From Lacicoccus halitifaciens (GTDB lineage: Bacteria > Bacillota > Bacilli > Staphylococcales > Salinicoccaceae), in NCBI RefSeq assembly GCF_040544485.1, contig NZ_JBDZDV010000002.1, positions 352,531 through 416,530 on the forward strand: DNA of 64,000 bases, written 5' to 3'. Positions 52,258-61,509 of the stretch are shown here, piece by piece. The translations under genes were made by a program, and so were the position numbers. How positions within the stretch are numbered: the first letter of the stretch is position 1; each line of letters opens with the position of its first letter. A model generated the notes under the pieces. It made no database searches. It was not told the origin of the DNA and worked only from the letters and a program-made list of their open reading frames with translations.

Positions 52258-53583
52258 TTATACTCTGGTTTTCTGTGCATACCTGTTCTCTTTGAATTTC
52301 AGGCCGAGCTCCCCCCGCAATGTATCACTTGCGTAAGAGGTGTCATAATAGCCTTTTTCCACGAGGCGAGGTATCACTTCGTCCAGGAAATCATCGTATA
52401 ATTCACCAAGCACATGGGGTGTCAGCACAAAGCCGTCGGCGGCACCCTCATCGATCCATCTGATGATCGTATCCGCAACTTCTTCATAAGTCCCCATGAA
52501 CGGTGTTTCTCGTGTCGTTTCCTGGAGGGCGGTTTCCCGGAGTGTGAGATTCTCCTCCTTCGCCCGCCTTTTGATCTCGTCGGTGGTCGACTGGAAACTG
52601 TTTTTGCCGATATCCCCAAGTTCCGGGAAAGGGGCATCCAGATCGTACTGCGTAAAGTCATGATGGTCGAAGTAGCGGCCGAGGTAAGCGAGTGCCTCCT
52701 CCACGGTCACGAGATGCTTTATCTCCTCATATCTTTCCCGGACTTCTTCACGGGACTTTCCGATGATCGGCGACAGTACCGGGAAGACTTTGATTTCGTC
52801 TGCGCTCCTGCCCGCTTCGACTGCTTTTTGCTTCACATCTTTGTATGCCTCTTTGGCCTGCTCCAGCGTGCCGCCGTTGGTGAACACGGCATCCGCATGT
52901 TTTGCTGCAAACGCAGAACCTTTCTTCGAAGCGCCGGCCTGGAATATGATCGGCTGCCCCTGCTCTGAACGGTCGATGTTGAGCGGGCCCTTCACCTGGA
53001 AGAACTCACCCTTATAGTTCAGTTCATGCATCTTATCCTTATCGAAATACCGGTTGTTTTCGGCATCGCGTACGAAGGCATCATCCTCCCATGAATCCCA
53101 CAGGCCCTGGACGACTTCGAGGTGTTCCTCGGCGATGTCATACCGGAGGCTGTGATCGGGATGTTTGTCCTTGCTGAAGTTATCCGCGCTGCCTTCCAGC
53201 GGGGAGGTCACGACATTCCATCCCGCACGGCCGCCGCTGATCTTATCGATTGAAGCAAGCTGCCTTGCGATGGTGAAAGGCTCGCTGTATGAAGTGGAGA
53301 TCGTGCCGACCAGGCCGATCCTGCTGGTCATCGGTGCAAGTGCTGCAAGTATCGTCAGCGGTTCAAAACGGCTCAGGAAATGAGGTATGGATTTCTCATT
53401 GATATAGAGGCCGTCGGCAACGAAGACGAAGGAGAATCCTGCATCTTCTGCTCGTTTCGTGACACTCAGGTAATGTTCGAAATTCGTGCTGGCATCGGAC
53501 GGTACATCAGCACTGCGCCATGCGTTCATATGGCCGCCGGGCCCGTGGAGCATGACGCCGAACTGTACTTTTTTACTGGTCAT
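52258..53583 (-). CDS. LLM-class flavin monooxygenase, NtaA/SnaA/DszA subgroup
   Basis: 441 residues, bacterial-luciferase-like TIM barrel using FMNH2 from a separate reductase. Typical segments: GGHMNAWRS near the N-terminus, SRIGLVGTISTSYSEPFTIARQLASIDKISGGRAGWNVVTS, and IFQAGASKKGSAFAAKHADAVF. Relatives oxidise nitrilotriacetate, dimethyl sulfide or dibenzothiophene sulfone. Its ATG overlaps the stop of the following LLM gene by four bases, so both are cotranslated. No flavin reductase gene is adjacent. Confidence 0.88.
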   Translation of the reverse strand: MTSKKVQFGVMLHGPGGHMNAWRSADVPSDASTNFEHYLSVTKRAEDAGFSFVFVADGLYINEKSIPHFLSRFEPLTILAALAPMTSRIGLVGTISTSYSEPFTIARQLASIDKISGGRAGWNVVTSPLEGSADNFSKDKHPDHSLRYDIAEEHLEVVQGLWDSWEDDAFVRDAENNRYFDKDKMHELNYKGEFFQVKGPLNIDRSEQGQPIIFQAGASKKGSAFAAKHADAVFTNGGTLEQAKEAYKDVKQKAVEAGRSADEIKVFPVLSPIIGKSREEVRERYEEIKHLVTVEEALAYLGRYFDHHDFTQYDLDAPFPELGDIGKNSFQSTTDEIKRRAKEENLTLRETALQETTRETPFMGTYEEVADTIIRWIDEGAADGFVLTPHVLGELYDDFLDEVIPRLVEKGYYDTSYASDTLRGELGLKFKENRYAQKTRV

Positions 53584-54581
53584 ATAATCCCTGCTTTCTC
53601 TCTGTTATGAATCGTATTGACAGGTGCCAGAGCTTCGATCGTACGGGTGCGGATGTCCGCGTCGGTGCTCGGCAGATGGAACATGAATTCATCGATATAA
53701 TTATTTTCATTCAGCTTTGAAAGCTGCTTCAGCACCTCGCCGGCGCTGCCCATGATGATGTTCGGCTTTTTCTTTGTCACTTCTATCTCTTCGTCGGAAT
53801 TCCTGACAAAATTCTCCGCCTGTTCTTTAGTGATGACGCGTAGCGATCTGCCATCCTTGAAAGACAATTGATAGTATTCATTTTCCCGGATGGCAGCCTG
53901 CCTGTCCGCTTCCTCCTCAATCACAAGGACCGATAATGCAACGATGAACCTGCCGCGCCTGACATTGTTTTTATAGTTCATGGCGGCTTCATCCAGCAGG
54001 CGTGTATCGTTATTGATGAAATGTGCAAACATATAATTGACGTTTTCTTCAGCTGCGAACAGCGCCGACTCTATACTGCCGCCAAGAAGGAATAACCCCG
54101 GAGGATTTGATGTGTCCGGTGAGATCTTCAATTCTTCTGCATCGGCATGTGTGCTGTTCAAATATTTTTTCAGTTCAATGAAACGGTCATTGAACGGGGC
54201 CCGGTCCTCTTTCAGTTCACGCTGGAGCGCCTTTGTGGCGAGCGGCGTGCCGCCGGGCGCTTTGCCGATGCCGAGGTCGACCCTGCCCTCTGCAAGGTGG
54301 TTGATCAGCTGAAACTGTTCTGCGACATGGAACGGATTATGGTGGGACAACATGATGCCGCCTGCGCCGATATGTATTTTCCGGGTGTGTGCAGCGAGAT
54401 GCGAGACGAGCACTTCGGGGGCGGTGCCGATCAATGTGTCGAGGTTATGGTGTTCCGAGACGAAGAACCTTTTGTATCCCAGGTTTTCCGCAAGGACCGC
54501 AAGTTCAATCGTGTTCTGCAGCGACTCTTTGACCGTATGCCCTTTAAGGATCGGACTCTGGTTCAATATACTGAATTCCAT
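53580..54581 (-). CDS. LLM-class flavin-dependent oxidoreductase (MsnO8-like)
   Basis: 333 residues. Opening FSILNQSPILKG, then YKRFFVSEHHNLDTLIGTAPEVLVSHLAAHT and HHNPFHVAEQFQLINHLAEGRVDLGIGKAPGG, the pattern of the short luciferase-like group. GAGGGTGA before the ATG at 54581 gives the start; an upstream GTG is possible. It is the first gene of a two-gene unit with the NtaA-like enzyme, suggesting oxidation of one organosulfur or amine substrate in steps (inference). Confidence 0.86.
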   Translation of the reverse strand: MEFSILNQSPILKGHTVKESLQNTIELAVLAENLGYKRFFVSEHHNLDTLIGTAPEVLVSHLAAHTRKIHIGAGGIMLSHHNPFHVAEQFQLINHLAEGRVDLGIGKAPGGTPLATKALQRELKEDRAPFNDRFIELKKYLNSTHADAEELKISPDTSNPPGLFLLGGSIESALFAAEENVNYMFAHFINNDTRLLDEAAMNYKNNVRRGRFIVALSVLVIEEEADRQAAIRENEYYQLSFKDGRSLRVITKEQAENFVRNSDEEIEVTKKKPNIIMGSAGEVLKQLSKLNENNYIDEFMFHLPSTDADIRTRTIEALAPVNTIHNREKAGII

Positions 54582-54706
54582 ATGGATCACCCTCACTTAA
54601 TAACATACTCATCAAGTATGATTTAAATACATACTAACATGATATGAATAAGAATCAAGGTTTTTATTGAAAACTCGGAAAAAACGATATTGAAACAGAA
54701 ATAAAA

Positions 54707-54746
54707 AAAGCCACCATATCCCGATGATCAGGAGATGATGGCTTTT
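54707..54746 (-). terminator. Terminator of the symporter gene
   Basis: Imperfect stem AAAAGCCACCAT/ATGATGGCTTTT starting at the stop codon, with TTTTTTTATTTC beyond on the minus strand. Confidence 0.75.
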
Positions 54747-54748
54747 GG

Positions 54749-56260
54749 TCATGTTCTTGTAAATTCAGGGCTGCCCTCCACTGTGGAAGTTTCGGTTTTT
54801 TCAGCCGGCACTCTGCCGAATATGAAGCTGCCGCCGACATAGATCGCAACGTTGATCATCAGACCCCAGATGCCGCTGAATATGCCGAGCGGGGTGAGTC
54901 CGAGGAAGGTGAAGGATGCCGCAACCAGTGCACCGACCAGCATGCCCGTGAAGACGGACTTCGCATGGCTGCGCTCCCAGTACAGGCCGAGTATGATTGC
55001 CGGTGCAACCTGTATCAATATTTCCAGTTTGAGGACGAAGATCTGATACAGCGTGCCGGGCGGGTTCCATGCGATGAGCAGCAGGAACGCGACGACGATG
55101 ACACCGATGATTTTACCGACATGTATCTTTTTAGTATCGGATGCTTCCGGATTGATGTATCTGCCGTAAATATCTTTTGAAATGATGGATGAGAATGTCA
55201 GCAGCACCGAATCCGCGGTGGAGACGATGGCTGCAATGATGCCGCCGAACAGGAGCACCATCGCGATATAGAAGATGATGTTCTGATTGGCGAGCGTGCT
55301 GGCCATGATGCCGACAAGCTGTTCCGACTGCTCGACCGAAAGGTTCGGGTAGGCAGTGTAGGCCATGATGCCGATGAAGAAGACCACGCCTGCGGTCAGA
55401 AATGGCATCCAGGCCATCTGTGTGAACGAGCGTTTCAAGGCCCGTTCATTTTTAGCGGAGAATATCCGCTGTATGGCGTTCGGATAGACTGCAGCCCCGA
55501 TGCCGACAAGGATCAGGAAGTTGCTCCACCTGACAAGGCCGCCGCCTTCCGGCACGCCAAGGTTTTCAGGAGAGTAGGTGCGCATATAATCCCCTGCAGC
55601 CGGCACGCCGCCGAAATAGATGATGGTCCCGATCAGAAGCATGAAAACCCCGACAAGGAGGGCGATGCCCTGCATCGTATCCGTATAGGCGACCGAGCGC
55701 ATGCCCCCGAGCCATCCGTAGGCGATCATGATGATGATGAAGAATATCACCCCGGCCTGATAAGGCACGGTGCCCCCCGTAAGGCCCGATACACCCTGCC
55801 CGATTGCGACAAGCTGTTCGAGCAGGAAATTCGCAAGTGCATACAGCATGATGATCGCCGCAAGGATCGAGACAGCCTTTGATTTGAATTTCATCTCCAG
55901 CCAGTCGACGGGTGTGACTATATTATGTTTCTTCCCGAGTTTGTACATCCTCGGCGCAAAGCTCAAGTACACCAGGATGATCATGATGAAGAACGGTATC
56001 GTCACCAAGTTCGCATAACCGACGCGGTACGCTTCGGCAGAATAGCCGACGACCGTATTTCCGCTGTACTGGGTGGCGAAGAAAGTGAAGAACAGCACCA
56101 TCGTGCCCAGGCCGCGGCCGCCCAGATAGTACTCATCAAGGCTGCTGTGGACTTTTTTATTCTTCATATATGTAATGACGCCGATGCCGAGCATGATCAG
56201 CCCGTAGAACAGCATGATCAGGATGCCGGACATTCCTGAAAAAGCCAAATCCATTTCCAT
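54749..56260 (-). CDS. Sodium:solute symporter (SSF family, YhjB-like)
   Basis: 503 residues, about 13 membrane helices. SSF features: DEYYLGGRGLG early, TQYSGNTVVGYSAEAYRVGY in helix 2, and AAIVSTADSVLLTFSSIISKDIYGRY, the sodium-site helix. Its substrate is probably an organic acid or amino acid. It follows the DUF3311 gene by two bases; the same pairing is known in Bacillus (yhjC-yhjB). GGAGAAG precedes the ATG and overlaps the end of the small gene. Confidence 0.9.
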   Translation of the reverse strand: MEMDLAFSGMSGILIMLFYGLIMLGIGVITYMKNKKVHSSLDEYYLGGRGLGTMVLFFTFFATQYSGNTVVGYSAEAYRVGYANLVTIPFFIMIILVYLSFAPRMYKLGKKHNIVTPVDWLEMKFKSKAVSILAAIIMLYALANFLLEQLVAIGQGVSGLTGGTVPYQAGVIFFIIIMIAYGWLGGMRSVAYTDTMQGIALLVGVFMLLIGTIIYFGGVPAAGDYMRTYSPENLGVPEGGGLVRWSNFLILVGIGAAVYPNAIQRIFSAKNERALKRSFTQMAWMPFLTAGVVFFIGIMAYTAYPNLSVEQSEQLVGIMASTLANQNIIFYIAMVLLFGGIIAAIVSTADSVLLTFSSIISKDIYGRYINPEASDTKKIHVGKIIGVIVVAFLLLIAWNPPGTLYQIFVLKLEILIQVAPAIILGLYWERSHAKSVFTGMLVGALVAASFTFLGLTPLGIFSGIWGLMINVAIYVGGSFIFGRVPAEKTETSTVEGSPEFTRT

Positions 56261-56262
56261 GA

Positions 56263-56493
56263 TTACTTCTCCTCCCCGTTTTCTTCCTCATCCAGAGTAT
56301 CCCAGTGATAATGGATGACGTATGTGATGTAAAGCGATAAGACGATGCTCATGATGATGATGACGATTGCCCAGAGCGGTACGCCATAGATGAGCACAGG
56401 TTCTCCCCCTGACGGGAAGTACCATGGGTTCAGCATGATGAAGATGACCAGAAAACCGAGCCAGATTTTCTTGTTTTTGATGGGTTCCTTCAT
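56263..56493 (-). CDS. DUF3311 small membrane subunit (YhjC-like)
   Basis: 76 residues with two membrane helices (about 10-28 and 38-60) and the typical loop NPWYFPSGGEPVLIYGVPLW. It is consistently paired with an SSF symporter and likely helps its assembly or activity. GGAGGAGAAGGA precedes the ATG. Confidence 0.87.
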   Translation of the reverse strand: MKEPIKNKKIWLGFLVIFIMLNPWYFPSGGEPVLIYGVPLWAIVIIIMSIVLSLYITYVIHYHWDTLDEEENGEEK

Positions 56494-56693
56494 TCCTTCT
56501 CCTCCTGATTTTGAATTTCCCGACTGCCTTGAAGCCCGGCAGTGAGCATAATTACCGAATACATTAACATTTTCAAACAGAAATTTCTATACTTTCTGAA
56601 TTTTAAATTAATGAATGCGTTTTCAAATGTGTGAATAGGCTCACCCCTTCAGATTACTTCGTGGATTTCGGGGGAATGTATAAGGTAAACGCA

Positions 56694-57842
56694 ATGAAAG
56701 GAAAGATGTTCATGAAAACTGCTGCGGACATCATCATCGGACTCGTTGAAAAATTTGATGTGCATGATGCCGGCTCCAGGAGAGCACACGGCAAGGGAAA
56801 TCATTATAAAGCACGCGTGGAACTGAATGAGGCGGGGAAAGACATCTTCGGGGAGGTGGAAAATGCGGTCGTGAGGTTGTCGAACGCCGCGACCAACGAT
56901 AAAGTGCCGGACTGGCTGGTCAATATAAAGGGATGTTCGGTGAGGTTCAACCATCCCCTCCGGCCGATTGATATCATCGGCATCAACTTCCCCTACTTTC
57001 CGTTCGATTCGGCTGCAGAGACTCTGGACGTGCTCTACAGGATCCATTTTTATCTGGAGGATAAAAGTGCAGGCCGTTTCATGGATATATTCAGGGCCGG
57101 GGGACTATACAGGGATCTCGGCAAGATTCTCAAATGGATGCCGAAGCGCACGGATATGGACCACCTGTATTACACCGCACACAGTTACGGCGGGGAACAC
57201 TATAAGATGAAGCTGGATTATCACCCGGGAAATGACCGGATTGAAATATACGCGGAAAAAGATGAGCACCTCACGGATTATCATCCGGGACCGGCAATCC
57301 ACCTCGGTTCGATACTCATCGATCCCCATTCCACCGGGAAGGAAGTGAAATATTTCGATGTCCTGAATGCACCTCCGGGAATGCCTCCGAATGGGAACCT
57401 GCCGCTGCTCCGCCACTACGTCTATAAACGCTCATTCCTGCGCCGGATGGAAGAGAAGCTGCTGGACGGGAAGGACCTCAGGATGCTCGAGGAAGTATGG
57501 GCGGAGGAGAAATATTTCGTCCTTTCGAAAAGCCAGCGGATTTATGATGAAATCCGTGAGCTGATCAAAAAAGGCACAGACATGTCCGCCACACGGTTCA
57601 GGGAGCTGCTTGATGAAGCCTATGCCTTAAAATATGAGGAGAAGCACCTGCGGAATTACCTGCAGCACGTGTGGGGGCATTTCAAAGATGAAGCGGATGA
57701 AAGCGAGAAGGCACATTACACAAAACTTTCGGAGCATCCGGATCCCGAAGCGGTCAATGCCTTTATCCATGACCTTGCTTTAAAGTACGAAGAGCCTTAT
57801 ATACTCCGCACGACCATGGTGAAGACAAGAGGACGGTCATAG
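56694..57842 (+). CDS. Divergent catalase-fold protein
   Basis: About 382 residues. The segment RRAHGKGNHYKARVEL, then NAVVRLSNAATN and FNHPLRPIDIIGINFPYFPF, follows the N-terminal beta-barrel order of haem catalases (distal His, RFS-like strand, distal Asn region), but similarity is low. C-terminal about 100 residues are helical and charged. It may be a catalase-related peroxidase or a catalase-fold protein without haem. The start is uncertain: ATG 56694 has AAGG eight bases upstream; 56706 and an upstream GTG at 56631 are in frame. Confidence 0.6.
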   Translation: MKGKMFMKTAADIIIGLVEKFDVHDAGSRRAHGKGNHYKARVELNEAGKDIFGEVENAVVRLSNAATNDKVPDWLVNIKGCSVRFNHPLRPIDIIGINFPYFPFDSAAETLDVLYRIHFYLEDKSAGRFMDIFRAGGLYRDLGKILKWMPKRTDMDHLYYTAHSYGGEHYKMKLDYHPGNDRIEIYAEKDEHLTDYHPGPAIHLGSILIDPHSTGKEVKYFDVLNAPPGMPPNGNLPLLRHYVYKRSFLRRMEEKLLDGKDLRMLEEVWAEEKYFVLSKSQRIYDEIRELIKKGTDMSATRFRELLDEAYALKYEEKHLRNYLQHVWGHFKDEADESEKAHYTKLSEHPDPEAVNAFIHDLALKYEEPYILRTTMVKTRGRS

Positions 57843-57871
57843 GATATGCCGGAAGCTGTCCGATAAAAATG

Positions 57872-57905
57872 AAAGAAGTCCGGTCATCATGACCGGACTT
57901 CTTTT
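57872..57905. terminator. Bidirectional terminator
   Basis: AAAGAAGTCCGGTC/GACCGGACTTCTTT stem with a five-base ATCAT loop and T-tract, between convergent genes. Confidence 0.88.
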
Positions 57906-57932
57906 TATATCAGTAAGACTTTAGACCTGTGC

Positions 57933-58559
57933 TCAACGCAGGCGCTCCATATATATACCGCGGAGAATTTTAAGCTGTGCATCCCCATCGGGATTGGTCT
58001 CCAGTTCGAGGACGCTTTTCATCAAGGCAAGCTTCCTGGCAAATAAGCCGTAGTTGTTGATCATCGTCATGATTTCATGGGTGACGGATTTTCCTCCCGG
58101 CAGGGAACCGTCGGCCTGCCCTTCTGTCACCAGTACACTGACGATATCGGAGATTTCATTCCGTATTTCGAAGTATTCAGCGGCTGTCACTTCATAATCT
58201 GAAATTTCCCCGATGTTCGCATCGAATATATCGATGAACTTCGCCTGATTAAGGGAAACTTCATCCCCGAACTTGTTCATATGATCGAAAACCATTCCGA
58301 TCTTTTCAATCCCGGGCAAAGTGCGCCGATGTAAATTATGGAAAAAATCAAGTTCACCGGTGAGTATTTCAACGGCCACAGCCACGATGATCAGATGCTT
58401 CTTTGGAAAGTACCGGAAAAGTGTGGCGATCCCGATACCGGCATCATCGGCGATATCTTGCATCTGGACACTGTCCCAGCTGTTCCGGGTGAAGAGCTCA
58501 AGCGCCGCTTCGATGATGGCACGGTTCTTTTTTTCCCTGTTATTCTGCTGTTTTGTCAT
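57933..58559 (-). CDS. TetR-family regulator, divergent from SDR gene
   Basis: 208 residues. Helix-turn-helix QDIADDAGIGIATLFRYFPKKHLI near 35-58, preceded by KNRAIIEAALELFTRNSWDSVQM. The ligand domain is unassigned. It stands divergent to an SDR gene whose leader contains a long perfect palindrome, its probable operator. Confidence 0.86.
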   Translation of the reverse strand: MTKQQNNREKKNRAIIEAALELFTRNSWDSVQMQDIADDAGIGIATLFRYFPKKHLIIVAVAVEILTGELDFFHNLHRRTLPGIEKIGMVFDHMNKFGDEVSLNQAKFIDIFDANIGEISDYEVTAAEYFEIRNEISDIVSVLVTEGQADGSLPGGKSVTHEIMTMINNYGLFARKLALMKSVLELETNPDGDAQLKILRGIYMERLR

Positions 58560-58630
58560 AATGCCACCTCCGGTTCATAAATATATTATAATGCATGGGT
58601 CAAATGATGGCGCATCATTCTCCCGGGCGG

Positions 58631-58660
58631 TATAATGAAAATGATAGTCAGACTATCATT
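58631..58660 (+). promoter_or_regulatory. -10 box and perfect palindromic operator of the SDR gene
   Basis: TATAAT at 58631-58636, then a perfect 21-base palindrome at 58640-58660 with arms AATGATAGTC and GACTATCATT around one A. A repressor there would cover the transcription start. The -35 (near 58608) is weak. Confidence 0.75.
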
Positions 58661-58678
58661 TTATGGGGAGGTTCATTC

Positions 58679-59413
58679 ATGACAAGATTATCAGAAAAAG
58701 TGGCCATCGTTACAGGTGGAGCAAGAGGTATGGGGGAAGCGCATGTCCGCCGTTTTTTAGAGGAAGGCGCGAAAGTCGTGTTCACGGACATCAATGAGGA
58801 AGCGGGACAAAAGCTTGCTGAAGAACTCGGGGAGAATGCTGTTTTCATCAAGCATGATGTCACTGAGCAGTCCGGCTGGGAGCAGGTCGTTGAAACTGCA
58901 GAATCCACATTCGGATCTGTCAATGTGCTGGTCAACAATGCCGGCATCAGCATGAGCAAGACGATTTTTGACATGACGGAAGAAGAATACAGGAAAATCA
59001 TCGATATCAACCAGGTCTCCGTATTCCTCGGCATCAAGGCTGTACTGCCCTCAATGCAGAAAGCCGAAGGCGGATCGATCGTGAACATCTCATCGATGAA
59101 CGGGATCGTCGGCGGTGCGCCGGGCTATACGGATTCCAAATTTGCAGTCAGAGGCCTGACTAAAGCGGCGGCACTCCAACTGGGTGCCCTCGGCATCAGG
59201 GTCAATTCCGTCCACCCGGGCGTGATTGAAACACCGATGGTGTCTGAAGGCGATGCGGTCGAGCAGATCAGGCAGTTCGCGAAGCAGATTCCGATGCAGC
59301 GCATGGCCCAGGCTGAAGAAGTCACGAACATGGTCGTCTTCCTCGCCTCGGATGAAGCAAGTTATTCCACAGGATCTGAATTCGTCATCGACGGCGGTAT
59401 GACGGCAATGTAA
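58679..59413 (+). CDS. Short-chain dehydrogenase/reductase (classical SDR)
   Basis: 244 residues. Cofactor motif TGGARGMGEA, strand-2 Asp in FTDINEE (NAD preference likely), NNAG, catalytic Ser in NISSMNG and YTDSK. End motif SDEASYSTGSEFVIDGG. GGGGAGG before the ATG at 58679 fixes the start. Adjacent TetR likely controls it. Similar to the 3-alpha-hydroxysteroid/secondary-alcohol dehydrogenase group, substrate unknown. Confidence 0.87.
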   Translation: MTRLSEKVAIVTGGARGMGEAHVRRFLEEGAKVVFTDINEEAGQKLAEELGENAVFIKHDVTEQSGWEQVVETAESTFGSVNVLVNNAGISMSKTIFDMTEEEYRKIIDINQVSVFLGIKAVLPSMQKAEGGSIVNISSMNGIVGGAPGYTDSKFAVRGLTKAAALQLGALGIRVNSVHPGVIETPMVSEGDAVEQIRQFAKQIPMQRMAQAEEVTNMVVFLASDEASYSTGSEFVIDGGMTAM

Positions 59414-59424
59414 ATAAAATGGTG

Positions 59425-59460
59425 AAGGTCACGGCATTTTGATGCTGTGGCCTTTATTTT
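59425..59460 (+). terminator. Terminator of the SDR gene
   Basis: Imperfect stem AAGGTCACGGCA/TGCTGTGGCCTT followed by TATTTTAT. Confidence 0.65.
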
Positions 59461-59559
59461 ATAGCCAGGCAGCTTGAAAGTTTCATATAATGAAACTGAA
59501 GGAGTACATTTTGAAGATATCGATGGTGCATCCTATACTATAACAGCGAGGTGGAAGCC

Positions 59560-60309
59560 ATGACGAAAAACCATTCGGCCACATTAAAAAAAGGGCTGCG
59601 TGTACTGGAGCTGATCAAGAAAAAAACGGGGACGACCATGCGGGATGTTCAGGAGGCATTCAACCTGAGCAAATCGACTGCATTCCGTCTGCTGACGACT
59701 TTGGAGGACATGGGTTACGTCTATAAAATCCAAACGCAGTACTACCTTGACCCGAACAACTTCATGGAAAAGTCCGAAAAGCAGTCCCTCCGGGAATGGA
59801 CATCATTGAATTCCATCTACCAGATCGCAAAAAGCCTTCAGATGAGCACTTACCTCGGCAAAGTGGAAGGTACGGACCTCGTCATGTCACAAGTCCTGCA
59901 CGCCCCTTTCACAGAGAAGGCCGAAGATGAAATCGGCAACAGGAGCGGACTCCATCAGACGGCGCTCGGCAAGGTCATACTTGCCCACTATGAAGAGGTT
60001 AAAAGAGTGGCTTTGATGAAGAAGATGCAGCTTGAACCGAAGACCGAAAACACATTTCAGGATTCCCAGCTGTTTTCCTATCATTTAAAAGTGATCCGGG
60101 AAGATGGATATGCATTCGATGATGAGGAGCTCGAAATCGGCATCCGGTGCATCGCCGTGCCGGTCTACCGGAACGGGGAAGTGATCGCCGCGCTCGCCGT
60201 GGCCGCCCCGCCGGAAGACATCACGAAAAGCAACATGAGGGAAATCGTATCGAAACTACATCAGGGCAGCAAAGCGGTCACCGGGGAAATCGAGGCTTTG
60301 GACAAATAA
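59560..60309 (+). CDS. IclR-family transcriptional regulator
   Basis: 249 residues. N-terminal winged helix with MRDVQEAFNLSKSTAFRLLTTLEDMGYV; C-terminal IclR effector domain with SGLHQTALGKVILAH and the usual IGIRCIAVPVYRNGEVIAALAVAAP. GAGGTGG before the ATG at 59560 supports this start. The old yellow enzyme gene follows after 34 bases, so it probably regulates that gene and perhaps the flanking SDRs. Confidence 0.88.
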   Translation: MTKNHSATLKKGLRVLELIKKKTGTTMRDVQEAFNLSKSTAFRLLTTLEDMGYVYKIQTQYYLDPNNFMEKSEKQSLREWTSLNSIYQIAKSLQMSTYLGKVEGTDLVMSQVLHAPFTEKAEDEIGNRSGLHQTALGKVILAHYEEVKRVALMKKMQLEPKTENTFQDSQLFSYHLKVIREDGYAFDDEELEIGIRCIAVPVYRNGEVIAALAVAAPPEDITKSNMREIVSKLHQGSKAVTGEIEALDK

Positions 60310-60343
60310 ATGAAGATCAATCATGAAAGAGGAATCAAATAGG

Positions 60344-61495
60344 ATGAATAAAGAGTACAAGGATTTATTTCAGGATTTTACATTCAAAAGTGGTGTGCAT
60401 GTGAGGAACCGTTTGATGATGCCCCCGATGACGACATTTTCAGCGGATGAAAATGATTTTGTTTCGGATGAAGAACTCGCCTATTATAAAGAGCGGGCGG
60501 ACGGCGTGGGCACCATCATCACCGCATGTGCCTATGTGTCGGACAACGGCAAGGGCTTCGAAGGCCAGATGAGCATTGCGGACGATGAGACGATCGGCCG
60601 TCTGAAGGAACTTTCCGGCGTGATACATGAAGGCGGCGCCAAAGGCATCGTCCAGCTGTACCACGGCGGACGCCTTGCGGTACCGCACCTCACTCCGGGC
60701 GGGGAGACCGTCAGCGCGAGCGCCGTCGTCCCTCTGTCAGACCGCGGTTTCTACAGCATCGACCAGACGCCGCGTGCACTTGGAACCGAAGAGGTGTACG
60801 GCATCATAGATGATTTCGCCGAGGCCACACGGAGATCGATCGAAGCGGGCTTCGACGGTGTGGAACTGCACGGTGCGACAGGCTACCTGCTGCAGCAGTT
60901 CGTCTCGCCCCACTCCAATTTACGGACGGATGAATTCCAGGACAGACATCTGTTTGCACTGAAATTGATTGAAGCGGTAAAAAAGGTTGTTGCGGAACAT
61001 GCAGTGAAACCATTCATGGTGGGTTACCGATTTTCCCCTGAGGAACCGGAAACACCGGGCATCACGATGAGGGAGACATTCGCATTTCTGGATGCCCTGA
61101 TTGAAACGGAATCTTTGGATTACCTGCATATGGCGGCGACTGATGCATGGTCCCCGGCACGGCGCGGTGTGGACAGCGAAAAGTCACGTGCGGAATTGAT
61201 TGCTGAACATGTGGATGGACGCCTGCCTGTGATCGGCGTGGGCAGCATCCTCACTCCTCGCGATGCATCGGCTGTGCTTGAAAAAGGCGGCATGGATTTT
61301 GCAGCGGTGGGCCGTGCACTGGTGGTCGATCCGAAATGGGTTGATAAGATCCGTGACGGCAAAGAAGAAACGATTATAGATCATCTGACGGAAAACGACC
61401 GGACTAAAGCGGTCATCCCGGCACCATTATGGAAACACATCATGGAAGTGGAAGGCTGGTTCCCGGTCAGGCGGACAGCCGACAGCATCAGATAA
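60344..61495 (+). CDS. Old yellow enzyme-family flavin oxidoreductase (copy 2)
   Basis: 383 residues, FMN TIM barrel. Motifs NRLMMPPMTTFSAD, VQLYHGGR, GVELHGATGYLLQQFVSPHSN and AVGRALVVDPKW. In the substrate pocket motif HGA(N/H) the second residue of the usual His/Asn or His/His pair is Thr, which should change substrate binding. AAAGAGG ten bases before the ATG at 60344 is preferred over the ATG at 60323. It is cotranscribed with the IclR gene. Confidence 0.86.
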   Translation: MNKEYKDLFQDFTFKSGVHVRNRLMMPPMTTFSADENDFVSDEELAYYKERADGVGTIITACAYVSDNGKGFEGQMSIADDETIGRLKELSGVIHEGGAKGIVQLYHGGRLAVPHLTPGGETVSASAVVPLSDRGFYSIDQTPRALGTEEVYGIIDDFAEATRRSIEAGFDGVELHGATGYLLQQFVSPHSNLRTDEFQDRHLFALKLIEAVKKVVAEHAVKPFMVGYRFSPEEPETPGITMRETFAFLDALIETESLDYLHMAATDAWSPARRGVDSEKSRAELIAEHVDGRLPVIGVGSILTPRDASAVLEKGGMDFAAVGRALVVDPKWVDKIRDGKEETIIDHLTENDRTKAVIPAPLWKHIMEVEGWFPVRRTADSIR

Positions 61496-61509
61496 AAAGC
61501 GGGAAAGGC

